Shown one piece after another: positions 8,894 through 16,132 of a stretch of DNA of 64,000 nucleotides. The notes below the pieces were generated by a model that did not search any database, was not told the DNA's origin, and was given only the letters and a program-made list of their open reading frames with translations. The stretch lies in NCBI RefSeq assembly GCF_002243345.2, contig NZ_CP022655.2, forward strand, positions 3,598,501 through 3,662,500, read 5' to 3'. Source of the DNA: Paenibacillus sp. RUD330 (lineage in GTDB: Bacteria; Bacillota; Bacilli; Paenibacillales; Paenibacillaceae). Each line of letters opens with the position of its first letter. Positions within the stretch are counted from its first letter, which is position 1. The translations under genes and the position numbers were made by a program.

Positions 8894-9553
8894 TTATCTC
8901 CTGCTGATCCGGCGGACAAGCCAGTCTCCAAGAACCTGGAGCAGCTGGACCAGCACGATGAGGATGACGACCGTCACGATCATGATGTCGGTCTGGAAGC
9001 GCATATAGCCGTAACGGATCGCCAGGTCGCCCAGCCCGCCTGCTCCGATGGTGCCCATCATCGCGGTGTACGATACCAGCGTGACCGCCGTGACCGTAAT
9101 CGCGGCGAGCAGTCCCGGACGGGATTCCCGCAGCAGCACCCGGCGGACGATATCCCATTTGGAGGCTCCCATCGACTGAGCGGCCTCGATGACGCCTTTG
9201 TCGACTTCCCGCAGCGCCGTCTCGACCAGTCGGGCAAAAAACGGAGCGGCTCCGATGACAAGCGGCGGAATCGCTCCCTTCACGCCGATGGTCGTCGTGA
9301 CGATCGCCTCCGTGAGCGGCATGACCGCGATCATCAGGATGATGAACGGCACCGACCTCAGAATGTTCACGACAAACGACAGGACGGAATACAGGACCGG
9401 CATGTGGAGCAGCTGGCGGCTGGACGTCAAGTACAGCAGAACGCCGAGCGCGAGGCCAAGAATGACCGTGAAGATCATGGAGAACACCATCATCGTCAGC
9501 GTATCCTGCGTCGCCTGCCAGATTTCGTCCCAATTGATATTCTCCCAGGTCAT
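8894..9553 (-). CDS. metI: Methionine ABC transporter permease MetI
   Basis: A 219-residue permease with five or six membrane segments. The EAA loop is at EAAQSMGASKWDIVRRVLL, and it has the MetI-typical TLVSYTAMMGTIGAGGLGDLAIRYGY. The start codon overlaps the metN stop by four bases (ATGA). It forms the membrane channel for methionine with MetN. Confidence 0.95.
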   Translation of the reverse strand: MTWENINWDEIWQATQDTLTMMVFSMIFTVILGLALGVLLYLTSSRQLLHMPVLYSVLSFVVNILRSVPFIILMIAVMPLTEAIVTTTIGVKGAIPPLVIGAAPFFARLVETALREVDKGVIEAAQSMGASKWDIVRRVLLRESRPGLLAAITVTAVTLVSYTAMMGTIGAGGLGDLAIRYGYMRFQTDIMIVTVVILIVLVQLLQVLGDWLVRRISRR

Positions 9554-10563
9554 TCCGGCAGCACCTCCACGTCAAGTCCGCTCGCGCGGAGCGATTCGAT
9601 GACGGCGTCTGCTTCGCCGGGCCCTCCGCCGCTCAGCTCCACAAGAAGCTGTCCGTAAGGAGTATGCTTCATGCGGGAGACGGTTCCCTGGAGGATCGCG
9701 CATTGCACGGGACTGCCCTTCAGCGCTTCGAAAAGCACCGGCTGGTACGTTTCTTCCCCGACGAAATGAAGCCGGATAAGGCGCGAATTGTCGCGGGTCC
9801 GCAGCGGCGCGCCGTCCGACAGATCGGACATCTCGTCGACGAATTGCCTCGTGACCTGGTGGGACGGCTTCAGGAACACGTCGAGCACGTTGCCGGATTC
9901 GACGATCGTACCGGCGTCCATGACCGCGACGCGGTCGCAGATGGAGCGGATGACGCCCATCTCATGCGTGATGAGCACGATCGTCAGGCCCAGCTTCTCG
10001 TTGATGTCCATCAGCAGCGCAAGGATGCTGTTCGTCGTCTGCGGATCGAGCGCGGAAGTGGCCTCGTCGCAGAGCAGCACCTCGGGATCGGCGGCAAGCG
10101 CCCTGGCGATGCCGACACGCTGCTTCTGGCCGCCCGACAGCTGGGACGGGAACTTGTTCCCGTGCGCCTGCAGGCCGACAAGCGCAAGCAGCTCGTCCAC
10201 ACGGCGGGAGATTCCCGGCTTCGTATGGCCTGCCAGCTTGAGCGGGAACGCGATATTATCGCGGACCGTCAAGCTGGAGAGCAGATTGAAATGCTGAAAG
10301 ATCATGCCGATCTTGCGGCGCTCCCTCTGCAAGCCCCGTTCTCCCAGATCGGTCAGGACGACTTCCCCGACTTTCACCGTGCCGCGCGTCGGACGCTCCA
10401 GCAGATTCATGCAGCGGATCAGCGTGCTTTTGCCGGCCCCGGAATGGCCGATAATGCCGAATATCTCGCCTTTGCGGACATCGAGCGTGATGTCGCGGAT
10501 CGCGTCTACTTCTCCGCCGCCAGCGCTGCGGTATGTTTTCGTCACATCCTGCAAGTGAATCAG
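9550..10563 (-). CDS. metN: Methionine ABC transporter ATP-binding protein MetN (probable CTG start)
   Basis: A 337-residue ABC ATPase: Walker A IIGHSGAGKSTLIRC, signature LSGGQKQRVGIARAL, Walker B EVLLCDEATSALD. The C-terminal ACT-like NIL domain senses methionine in this family. There is no ATG at the expected start. CTG at 10563 gives MIHLQDVTKTY, the normal MetN N-terminus, and has GGGAGGG six bases upstream. The only longer choice is a TTG at 10596 without a ribosome site, adding eleven unconserved residues. TTG at 10554 would be too short. The start is therefore inferred. The family call is certain. Confidence 0.93.
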   Translation of the reverse strand: MIHLQDVTKTYRSAGGGEVDAIRDITLDVRKGEIFGIIGHSGAGKSTLIRCMNLLERPTRGTVKVGEVVLTDLGERGLQRERRKIGMIFQHFNLLSSLTVRDNIAFPLKLAGHTKPGISRRVDELLALVGLQAHGNKFPSQLSGGQKQRVGIARALAADPEVLLCDEATSALDPQTTNSILALLMDINEKLGLTIVLITHEMGVIRSICDRVAVMDAGTIVESGNVLDVFLKPSHQVTRQFVDEMSDLSDGAPLRTRDNSRLIRLHFVGEETYQPVLFEALKGSPVQCAILQGTVSRMKHTPYGQLLVELSGGGPGEADAVIESLRASGLDVEVLPE

Positions 10564-10625
10564 GTTTATCCCTCCCGGAACAACACCGCCTATCAAATCC
10601 TATAAAACCAAGTAGTTTAAGTGGT

Positions 10626-10654
10626 ATTATATAGGCGGACGATGGGTTTGTCTA
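10626..10654 (-). promoter_or_regulatory. Proximal promoter of metNIQ
   Basis: TAGACA (10654-10649), 17 bases, TATAAT (10631-10626) on the minus strand, giving a leader of about 55 bases. That is too short for a SAM riboswitch. Confidence 0.6.
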
Positions 10655-10721
10655 TAGTCGATGAAATATCGTACTAGCATGCGGAACGGCGCGGTTTTCA
10701 TACCCCGTTCCCAAAGTCTTT

Positions 10722-10750
10722 ATTCTAGTATTCTGACATAGCCATGTCAA
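10722..10750 (-). promoter_or_regulatory. Distal promoter of metNIQ with an internal inverted repeat
   Basis: TTGACA (10750-10745), 17 bases, TAGAAT (10727-10722) on the minus strand. A perfect TGACAT-4-ATGTCA repeat at 10734-10749 overlaps the -35 and spacer, so a repressor could act here. The leader from here (about 150 bases) carries a GGAACGG/CCGTTCC hairpin (10683-10711). I see no S-box or T-box signature in it. Confidence 0.55.
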
Positions 10751-10952
10751 ATTGCAGAAGTTTCCTGAGGGAACCGGAAAAGATGCCTGGCCGGGATATG
10801 TCCTCTCCAGGATAGACGGCATTGCCTGCCGTTCAGCCCCCCTTTTCCCCGAGAACAGGAGCATACGGCTGCTTTCCTCTGTTTTTCGAGCTGGCGGCCA
10901 CTTGCCAATCGGCTCCGGTTTGTGATTTATAATAGATGATATCCAAAAGCAA

Positions 10953-11001
10953 GGGGAACGGCGCGGCCGGCTGCATCAAGGCATCCGCTCCGCCGTTCCC
11001 C
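10953..11001 (+). other. Long-loop hairpin in the leader of the YdcF gene
   Basis: Eleven-base arms GGGGAACGGCG (10953-10963) and CGCCGTTCCCC (10991-11001) pair perfectly across a 27-base loop just before the TTG start at 11024. No U-tract follows. The arm core GGAACGGCGCGG also occurs at 10683-10694 in the metN leader. A role in translation control of ydcF is possible but unproven. Confidence 0.45.
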
Positions 11002-11023
11002 GGAATTTAAGCGAGGACAAGCC

Positions 11024-11788
11024 TTGATCTATTTCGTCAAATTCGCCTACAGCCTGCTCCTTCCGCCCGGCTTGTTCCTGCTTCTGCTCGGGGCCGCCGT
11101 CTGGAGAGCGTGGATCCGGGACCGCAAATGGACATGGCTCCCGCTGCTGCTGCTTGTCGCGCTGTACTTGATGAGCTCGGGGCTGGCCAGCGACGCTCTC
11201 GTGCGCAGCATCGAAAGCCGCTATCCGCAGCCGCAGCCGGCCGATGTGGGCAAGCAGGCCGACGTCATCGTCGTGCTCGGCGGCGGAGCGACGCGGGATA
11301 CGCCCGATCTCGAAGGACTCGGCAACCTGTCCGGTTCGGGAGAAGCGAGGCTGCTGGCGGCAGTCCGGCTGCATCTCAGGACAGGGCTGCCGATCCTGTT
11401 CAGCGGAGGCCGGGTATTCCCGGACAGCGGCAATGAAGCGGACATCGCGGCCAGGCAGCTGCGCGGGCTGGGAATTCCGGCCGAGAGCATCTTTCTCGAG
11501 AACCGTTCGCTCAATACCGAGCAGAATGCCGCATACAGCAAGGCGCTGCTGGAGGCCGAAGGGTTCAGCCGTCCCGTGCTCGTCACTTCCGCCTTCCATA
11601 TGAGACGCTCGGTGGAGACGTTCCGGCAAGCCGGGCTCACGCCCCTTCCCTATCCAGTCGACTATGGGGCGCCGGCCGATGCCGTCTTCTATTGGAGCAA
11701 GCTGCTCCCCTCCGGCGGAGCCATGGCGGCCAGCTCCGCGGCTCTCAAGGAATACCTGGGCATGCTGGCCCTTCGGCTCAAGGTCTGA
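11024..11788 (+). CDS. YdcF/ElyC-type DUF218 membrane protein
   Basis: A 254-residue protein with two N-terminal membrane segments (about residues 8-25 and 37-55) and a DUF218 domain. The domain shows ADVIVVLGGGATRDTPD, LPILFSGGRV, and the conserved SLNTEQNAAYS and VTSAFHMRRSVETFR. ElyC in E. coli supports peptidoglycan/lipid-carrier metabolism, but the biochemical activity of the family is not settled. The start is TTG with GCGAGGA upstream, and no ATG is available before residue 47. It is a monocistronic gene. Confidence 0.9.
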   Translation: MIYFVKFAYSLLLPPGLFLLLLGAAVWRAWIRDRKWTWLPLLLLVALYLMSSGLASDALVRSIESRYPQPQPADVGKQADVIVVLGGGATRDTPDLEGLGNLSGSGEARLLAAVRLHLRTGLPILFSGGRVFPDSGNEADIAARQLRGLGIPAESIFLENRSLNTEQNAAYSKALLEAEGFSRPVLVTSAFHMRRSVETFRQAGLTPLPYPVDYGAPADAVFYWSKLLPSGGAMAASSAALKEYLGMLALRLKV

Positions 11789-11827
11789 GCCTCAAGGCGG
11801 CAGCCCGCTTGAGATGGCGGAGAAATG

Positions 11828-11869
11828 AAAAAACGGTCCTCCCCGTCGCCGGGATAGGACCGTTTTTTT
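11828..11869. terminator. Bidirectional terminator between ydcF-type gene and dehydrogenase gene
   Basis: A 13-base stem AAAAAACGGTCCT/AGGACCGTTTTTT flanks a 15-base interior that can fold further. It has A and T runs on both sides. Confidence 0.9.
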
Positions 11870-11884
11870 AGCTGCACAGCTGGA

Positions 11885-12964
11885 TCAGTCGAAGTAGACC
11901 GTCTTGCCCGTGCGGGCGGATTCGTAGATCGCTTCGAGAATCTCCGTCACGACAAGCGCCTGCTCCGGCTTCACGACCGGCTCGGTATCGTTGAGGACGG
12001 AATCGATCCATGCGGAGCATTCCACGTCGATATCGCGCTGCGATGTGCCGCTGTAGAAAGCGACGCCTCCTGCGTTCAGATCGATTTCCTTGACGTACAG
12101 GCGGCTGCTGTCCTCGCCGTTGATCCGGAGGCCGCCCTTCATGTCGGCTCCGCCTTCCGTGCCGCTGAGCGAGCACTTGGCTTCGTCGATATCCAGCGTG
12201 TTGAGCGCCCAGCTCGCTTCAAGCACGATCGTCGCGCCGTTCTCCATCTTGATGAAGCCCATCGCGGAGTCTTCCACGGTGAACTTGGCCGGGTCCCAGG
12301 GACCCCATGCATTGGCCGCGTTCTCCTTGGAGCCGAGCTTGTGGAAGACCGAGCCCGTCACCGACACCGGCTTGTAGTTGTCCATCATCCACAGCGTCAG
12401 ATCCAGCGCATGCGTGCCGATATCGATAAGCGGTCCCCCGCCTTGCTTTTCCTCATCCAAAAAGACGCCCCAGGTCGGAACGGCGCGGCGGCGGATCGCA
12501 TGCGCCTTGGCGTAATAGATCTCGCCGAGCTCTCCGGCCTCGCACACCTTCTTGAGATGCTGGCTGTCCGGACGGAAGCGGTTGTTGTACCCGATCGTCA
12601 GCTTCTTGCCGGAGCGGCGCGCCGCCTCCAGCATCGCTCTGGCTTCCTCCGCGGTCTTGGCCATCGGCTTCTCGCACATGACATGCTTGCCGGCATCCAG
12701 CGCGGCGACCGAGATCGGCGAATGCGAATCGTTCGGCGTCAGCACATGCACGATATCCAGGCTGCCGTCCTTCAGCAGCTCCTGGTAATCGGTATATACG
12801 GCTGCGCCATCGATGCCGTACTGGTCCGCGGCCTGACGCGCCTTCTCCTCGACGATATCGCAAAATGCCGCAAGTTCCACGTTTCCGTTCTGGCTCAATG
12901 CCGGCAGATGCTTGCCGTTCGCGATGCCGCCGCAGCCGATGATGCCCACACGCAGTTTGCTCAT
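11885..12964 (-). CDS. Gfo/Idh/MocA family oxidoreductase
   Basis: A 359-residue NAD(P)-dependent dehydrogenase. The N-terminal Rossmann motif is VGIIGCGGIANGKHLPAL, the conserved lysine motif is VMCEKPMAKT, and the C-terminal domain shows PLIDIGTHALDLTLWMMD with the catalytic-type histidine. Members oxidise sugars, inositols or sugar derivatives, and the substrate cannot be told from sequence. No other sugar genes are adjacent. A cre-like site lies 25 bases upstream of the start, which fits a catabolic role. Confidence 0.92.
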   Translation of the reverse strand: MSKLRVGIIGCGGIANGKHLPALSQNGNVELAAFCDIVEEKARQAADQYGIDGAAVYTDYQELLKDGSLDIVHVLTPNDSHSPISVAALDAGKHVMCEKPMAKTAEEARAMLEAARRSGKKLTIGYNNRFRPDSQHLKKVCEAGELGEIYYAKAHAIRRRAVPTWGVFLDEEKQGGGPLIDIGTHALDLTLWMMDNYKPVSVTGSVFHKLGSKENAANAWGPWDPAKFTVEDSAMGFIKMENGATIVLEASWALNTLDIDEAKCSLSGTEGGADMKGGLRINGEDSSRLYVKEIDLNAGGVAFYSGTSQRDIDVECSAWIDSVLNDTEPVVKPEQALVVTEILEAIYESARTGKTVYFD

Positions 12965-12988
12965 TGTCCAACCTCCGCAACTTGTAAT

Positions 12989-13002
12989 TGAAAGCCCTTA
13001 CC
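12989..13002 (-). promoter_or_regulatory. cre-like CcpA site before the dehydrogenase gene
   Basis: TGAAAGCCCTTACC matches the cre consensus TGWAARCGNTWWCA at 12 of 14 positions. It lies between start codon and presumed promoter, suggesting carbon catabolite control. Confidence 0.45.
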
Positions 13003-13103
13003 CATCTTTAATGTACCACAGAGCCTGGACGGAAAAGACTAGCGAATGAGGACATTCTTTATTCAAAATTGCGACATTGCATCCATGCCCTGACGCTTGA
13101 AAC

Positions 13104-13144
13104 AAAAAAGGAAGGATCCGGGCGATCGCCGCCCGAATCCTTCC
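13104..13144 (-). terminator. Intrinsic terminator of copZ
   Basis: A long GC-rich stem (GGAAGGATCCGGGCG at 13110-13124 with its partner ending at 13144, one bulge) is followed on the minus strand by six T (13109-13104). Confidence 0.87.
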
Positions 13145-13171
13145 CTGTTGAAGCACGCCTATCCGTTCGAA

Positions 13172-13372
13172 TCAAACGACATCGTAGCCCTGCTCTTCGA
13201 TGACTTCCTTGATCGCCTGCAGAGACAGCTTGGAATTGTCGAACTCCACCGTCACTTTGCCGGATGCAAGGTCGACCTTCGCGCTGCCGCCCGCACTCTT
13301 GACCGCGCCTTCGACGGAATTGACGCAATGCCCGCAGGACATTCCCTTCACTTGAAGAACTTCTGTCGCCAT
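13172..13372 (-). CDS. copZ: Copper chaperone CopZ-like heavy-metal-associated protein
   Basis: A 66-residue HMA domain with the metal-binding motif MSCGHC (residues 11-16) and the usual end EEQGYDVV. It carries Cu(I) to a P-type exporter. No copA or csoR gene is next to it in this window. The CsoR operator inside its promoter supports a copper role over other metals. The Shine-Dalgarno AAGGAG lies 11 bases before the ATG, a slightly long gap. Confidence 0.93.
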   Translation of the reverse strand: MATEVLQVKGMSCGHCVNSVEGAVKSAGGSAKVDLASGKVTVEFDNSKLSLQAIKEVIEEQGYDVV

Positions 13373-13388
13373 CTATTCCACATCTCCT

Positions 13389-13649
13389 TCAGGCTCTGCC
13401 GGAGCCGGGATTTGAATGCTCTTTCCCTTTCAATATACCCCCAGGGGGTATGTATGTCAAGCCGGATTGTTCCTCAGCATGTTCTTGCCCGTACTCCAAG
13501 GCCCAGCTCCCCCTTATGATGGACATATGCCGCGGAACCACAGCGGCGGCGCGCCCGTCCCGGAGCATCGCCCTGATCTTCTCGCTCAAGCAAGGCGTCC
13601 CGTCGTATCTGACTTCATGCCCGGCCAAGCGGGAGCTGACCAAAATCAT
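13389..13649 (-). pseudogene. Truncated DUF523 family gene remnant
   Basis: The first about 40 residues (MILVSSRLAGHEVRYDG and the following IRAMLRDGRAAAVVPR) match the N-terminus of DUF523 proteins, normally about 150 residues and reading SACL-G-x-CRYDG. Both conserved cysteines are replaced here (SSRL, EVRYDG). Homology then stops, and the frame runs through the copZ promoter and operator to a chance stop. I read it as a decayed 5' fragment. Whether the fragment is still translated is unknown. Confidence 0.55.
13432..13460 (-). promoter_or_regulatory. copZ promoter with CsoR operator in the spacer
   Basis: TTGACA (13460-13455), 17-base spacer, TATATT (13437-13432). The perfect palindrome ATACCCCCAGGGGGTAT (13435-13451) fills the spacer. 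GC-rich palindromes of this form are the known targets of the Cu(I)-sensing repressor CsoR, so copper would release repression. Confidence 0.88.
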
Positions 13650-13703
13650 TCGCTTCGCCTCCTTTCTGTCTTGCGATTACGCCTTTCATTATAATACGGC
13701 GCG

Positions 13704-14251
13704 ATGGACAGCTCCATCCCTTCCATCCCCGGGAAAAAGGAAGGTGTACAGCCGGATCAGACGGAGCAGCGGTTCAGGACCCGGTACGAGGAAATCGAGA
13801 AGTCCGAGAGCTGCGGCTATCGGGCCGAGCTGCTGACGCAGATTGCCCGCTCCCTCGGCCTTCAGCAGAAATTCAGCGAGGCCGAAGCCGTTCTGGACAT
13901 CGCGCAGACGCTGCTTCCGGAATCCACTCCTTCGGCCGCAATCCGCTATTGGCTGGAGCGGGGCCGCGTCTACAACTCCTCCTCCCGCCAGACGGAAGCG
14001 CTGCCTTGTTTTGTCGCGGCCGGGCAGGCGAAGCTTATCCGATCCGGCTGGATCTGCTGAAGTCCAGGGATGCCGCCGATCCGGACGGGTACGTATACGA
14101 GGAGCTCGGAGAATGCCTGCTTGCGCTTGGACGCTATCATGAAGCCGCCGAATGCTTCGGCCAGGCGCATCCGCTCCTTTCCCAGGACCGCTGGTTTTCC
14201 GGGCCGGAGCGGCTTGAGCGGATAAAGCGGCTGTCCCGCGCTAAGACATAA
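13704..14251 (+). pseudogene. Frameshifted tetratricopeptide-repeat protein gene
   Basis: The first frame (13704-14060) encodes a TPR start: AELLTQIARSLGLQQKFSEA and RYWLERGRVYNSSSRQTEAL. It then turns into unrelated residues and stops. From about 14020 a second frame gives the usual C-terminal half of the same family, DAADPDGYVYEELGECLLAL with FGQAHPLLSQDRWF, ending at 14251. The expected middle (about 60-70 residues, including another TPR) is missing. So the gene has both an internal deletion and a frame change. A TATAAT lies at 13690-13695, too close to the start for a normal leader. Confidence 0.7.
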
Positions 14252-14299
14252 AAAACCAGCAGGCAGGCGCATTCGGAAATGCGCCTGCCTGCTGGTTTT
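14252..14299. terminator. Bidirectional terminator between TPR pseudogene and opuAC
   Basis: A perfect 22-bp stem (14252-14273 with 14278-14299) with A-run and T-run on the two outer sides. Confidence 0.92.
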
Positions 14300-14371
14300 C
14301 AATTTGCCCGTCCGGCAAGCTGCTGAAGCCCCGATCCTTGAGCTTGGAGCCTGCCGAAACTCCGAGCCGCT

Positions 14372-15283
14372 CTACTTGGCCAAATCCTCGATCGAGGAAA
14401 TATCCATATAGGAAGGAACGACGAGGCCAAGCCTCGTACCCTTCAGGTTCGCCCCGAGATCCTCGTACTTGTCCTTGTACTGCTCCGCATAGTCCTTGTG
14501 CGTGATCGGCAGCCATGCCGCCACGATCGCGTCGGCGTCGCCGTTCGCCACTCCCGCCCACATCGGACCGGCTTCCACCTGCAGCAGCTCCGTCTTGTAG
14601 CCGAGACGGTTCTCCAGCACCCACGCCACAACGTTCGTGCTGGCGATCTCGGAATCCCAGGCTACGTAGGCGAGCTTGAACGGCTTGCCGGACACCTTCT
14701 CGATGCCGTCCACCCAGCCGTCGATCAAGGCCGCGTTGTCTTTCGCCCAATCGGCTGCGGCTGCGGCCGGTTCGGCGCCTTCCTGGATGGCCACCATCAC
14801 TTTGGCCATATCGGCATCCGTCCATTCGAAGCGGTCGAGGAATTCATAAACCGACGGCGCATCCTGCTTCAATCCGCCGCGCACGATCGTATGGATCTCC
14901 TCGTCCTCCCCGAACGATTTTTTGGGATCGTCCAGATATTTCAGATCATACTTCCCGAACATCCAGTGGGGCGTCCAGCCGGTGACGATGATCGGCTCCT
15001 TCTTCTTGATCGCCTTGTCGAGCGCAATCGTCATCGCCGCTCCCGAGCCTTCGACCAGCGTCCAATCCGTCAGGCCGTAGTCCTCGACAGCCCGATTGGC
15101 GGCAGCCATCAGGCCGGCGCCGGGATCGATGCCGATGATTTTATAGCCGACTGCCTTGCCGACGGATTGCTCGCTTCCGCCGGAATCCGTCCCGTTTCCA
15201 TTGTTGGCCGCTGAACAGCCTCCAAGCGCGATGGCTCCAGCAAGTCCGAGTATCCCTGCCATTTTCCAAGAGTTCCGAATCAA
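14372..15283 (-). CDS. opuAC: Glycine betaine-binding lipoprotein OpuAC
   Basis: A 303-residue lipoprotein (signal peptide ending LGGC). It keeps the B. subtilis OpuAC order: first the lobe with IIGIDPGAGLM and TGWTPHWMFGKYDLKYLDDP, then the lobe with LAYVAWDSEIASTNVV and DAIVAAWLPITHKDY. Other family members have the two lobes in the reverse order. The tryptophans of GWTPHW and AW form the aromatic betaine cage in the known structure. It delivers glycine betaine or proline betaine to OpuAA/OpuAB. It is third in the operon, three bases after opuAB. Confidence 0.95.
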   Translation of the reverse strand: MIRNSWKMAGILGLAGAIALGGCSAANNGNGTDSGGSEQSVGKAVGYKIIGIDPGAGLMAAANRAVEDYGLTDWTLVEGSGAAMTIALDKAIKKKEPIIVTGWTPHWMFGKYDLKYLDDPKKSFGEDEEIHTIVRGGLKQDAPSVYEFLDRFEWTDADMAKVMVAIQEGAEPAAAAADWAKDNAALIDGWVDGIEKVSGKPFKLAYVAWDSEIASTNVVAWVLENRLGYKTELLQVEAGPMWAGVANGDADAIVAAWLPITHKDYAEQYKDKYEDLGANLKGTRLGLVVPSYMDISSIEDLAK

Positions 15284-15286
15284 AAT

Positions 15287-16132
15287 CTATCCTCTCCTGT
15301 CTGCATGTTTTTTTCCTTTGACGAGATGCTGCGTCAGCCGATCCAGGAAGATCGCCAGAATGACGATGGCCAGGCCGGCTTCGAAGCCTTTGCCCGTCTT
15401 GATCTGGCTGACGGCGCGGTACACATCCGCTCCGATGCCCTGCGCCCCGATCAGGGAAGCGATGACGACCATGGACAGAGCGAGCATGAGCGTCTGGTTG
15501 ATGCCCGCCATGATCGACGGCACCGCGAGCGGCAGCTGCACCTTGAACAGCTTCTGGGAAGGGGTGGAGCCGAAAGAATCGGCCGCCTCCACCAGATCGG
15601 CGGGCACCTGCCGGATGCCGAGATTCGTCAGGCGGATCGTCGGCGGCACCGCGAAAATGACCGAGGCGATGACGCCGGGCACGACGCCCAGATTGAAGAA
15701 CGTCACGGCCGGGATCAGATAGACGAAGGCCGGCATCGTCTGCATGAAATCAAGGATGGGCGTCACGATGCTCTGCGTGCGGTTGTTCCGGGCGCAGGCG
15801 ATTCCGATCGGCACGCCGAGCACGATGCTGACGATCGCCGATGTCAGCACGAGCGCCAGCGTATCCATCGTATGGTCCCAATAGCCGAGATTGTCGATCA
15901 GGAACAAGCCGACGAATGTGAACAGCGCCATCGGCCAGCGCATGATCCACCAGGCCAGCGCCGTAAACAGGACGATCAGCACGAGCGCAGGGGGAAGATG
16001 GAGCAGATAAGAGAAAAAGTCCACGACGCCTTCGATTCCGGCTGAAATCGGATCGAACAGGAAATTCATGTTCTCCTCGATGGAATCGACCATGCGGTCC
16101 ACCCATTTATCAAGCGGTAGTTTCGGCAGCAT
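15287..16132 (-). CDS. opuAB: Glycine betaine transporter permease OpuAB
   Basis: A 281-residue permease with six to seven membrane segments and the motif EAADSFGSTPSQKLFKVQLPLA (EAA loop). LPLDKWVDRMVDSIEENMNF at the N-terminus is typical of OpuAB/ProW. The start at 16132 overlaps the end of opuAA by 23 bases. Confidence 0.95.
   Translation of the reverse strand: MLPKLPLDKWVDRMVDSIEENMNFLFDPISAGIEGVVDFFSYLLHLPPALVLIVLFTALAWWIMRWPMALFTFVGLFLIDNLGYWDHTMDTLALVLTSAIVSIVLGVPIGIACARNNRTQSIVTPILDFMQTMPAFVYLIPAVTFFNLGVVPGVIASVIFAVPPTIRLTNLGIRQVPADLVEAADSFGSTPSQKLFKVQLPLAVPSIMAGINQTLMLALSMVVIASLIGAQGIGADVYRAVSQIKTGKGFEAGLAIVILAIFLDRLTQHLVKGKKHADRRG

Noticed and set aside
10563-10860. SAM riboswitch (S-box) before metN
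   Set aside because: I looked for the GGAGGGACTGGCCC-type core and the GAAGCC/CGGCAACC parts and found only scattered partial matches.
10652-10864. 70-codon minus-strand frame upstream of metN
   Set aside because: It covers both metN promoters and the leader hairpin and matches no family.
14372-15283. Circularly permuted lobe order in OpuAC as a novelty
   Set aside because: B. subtilis OpuAC has the same order, so this is expected for OpuA.
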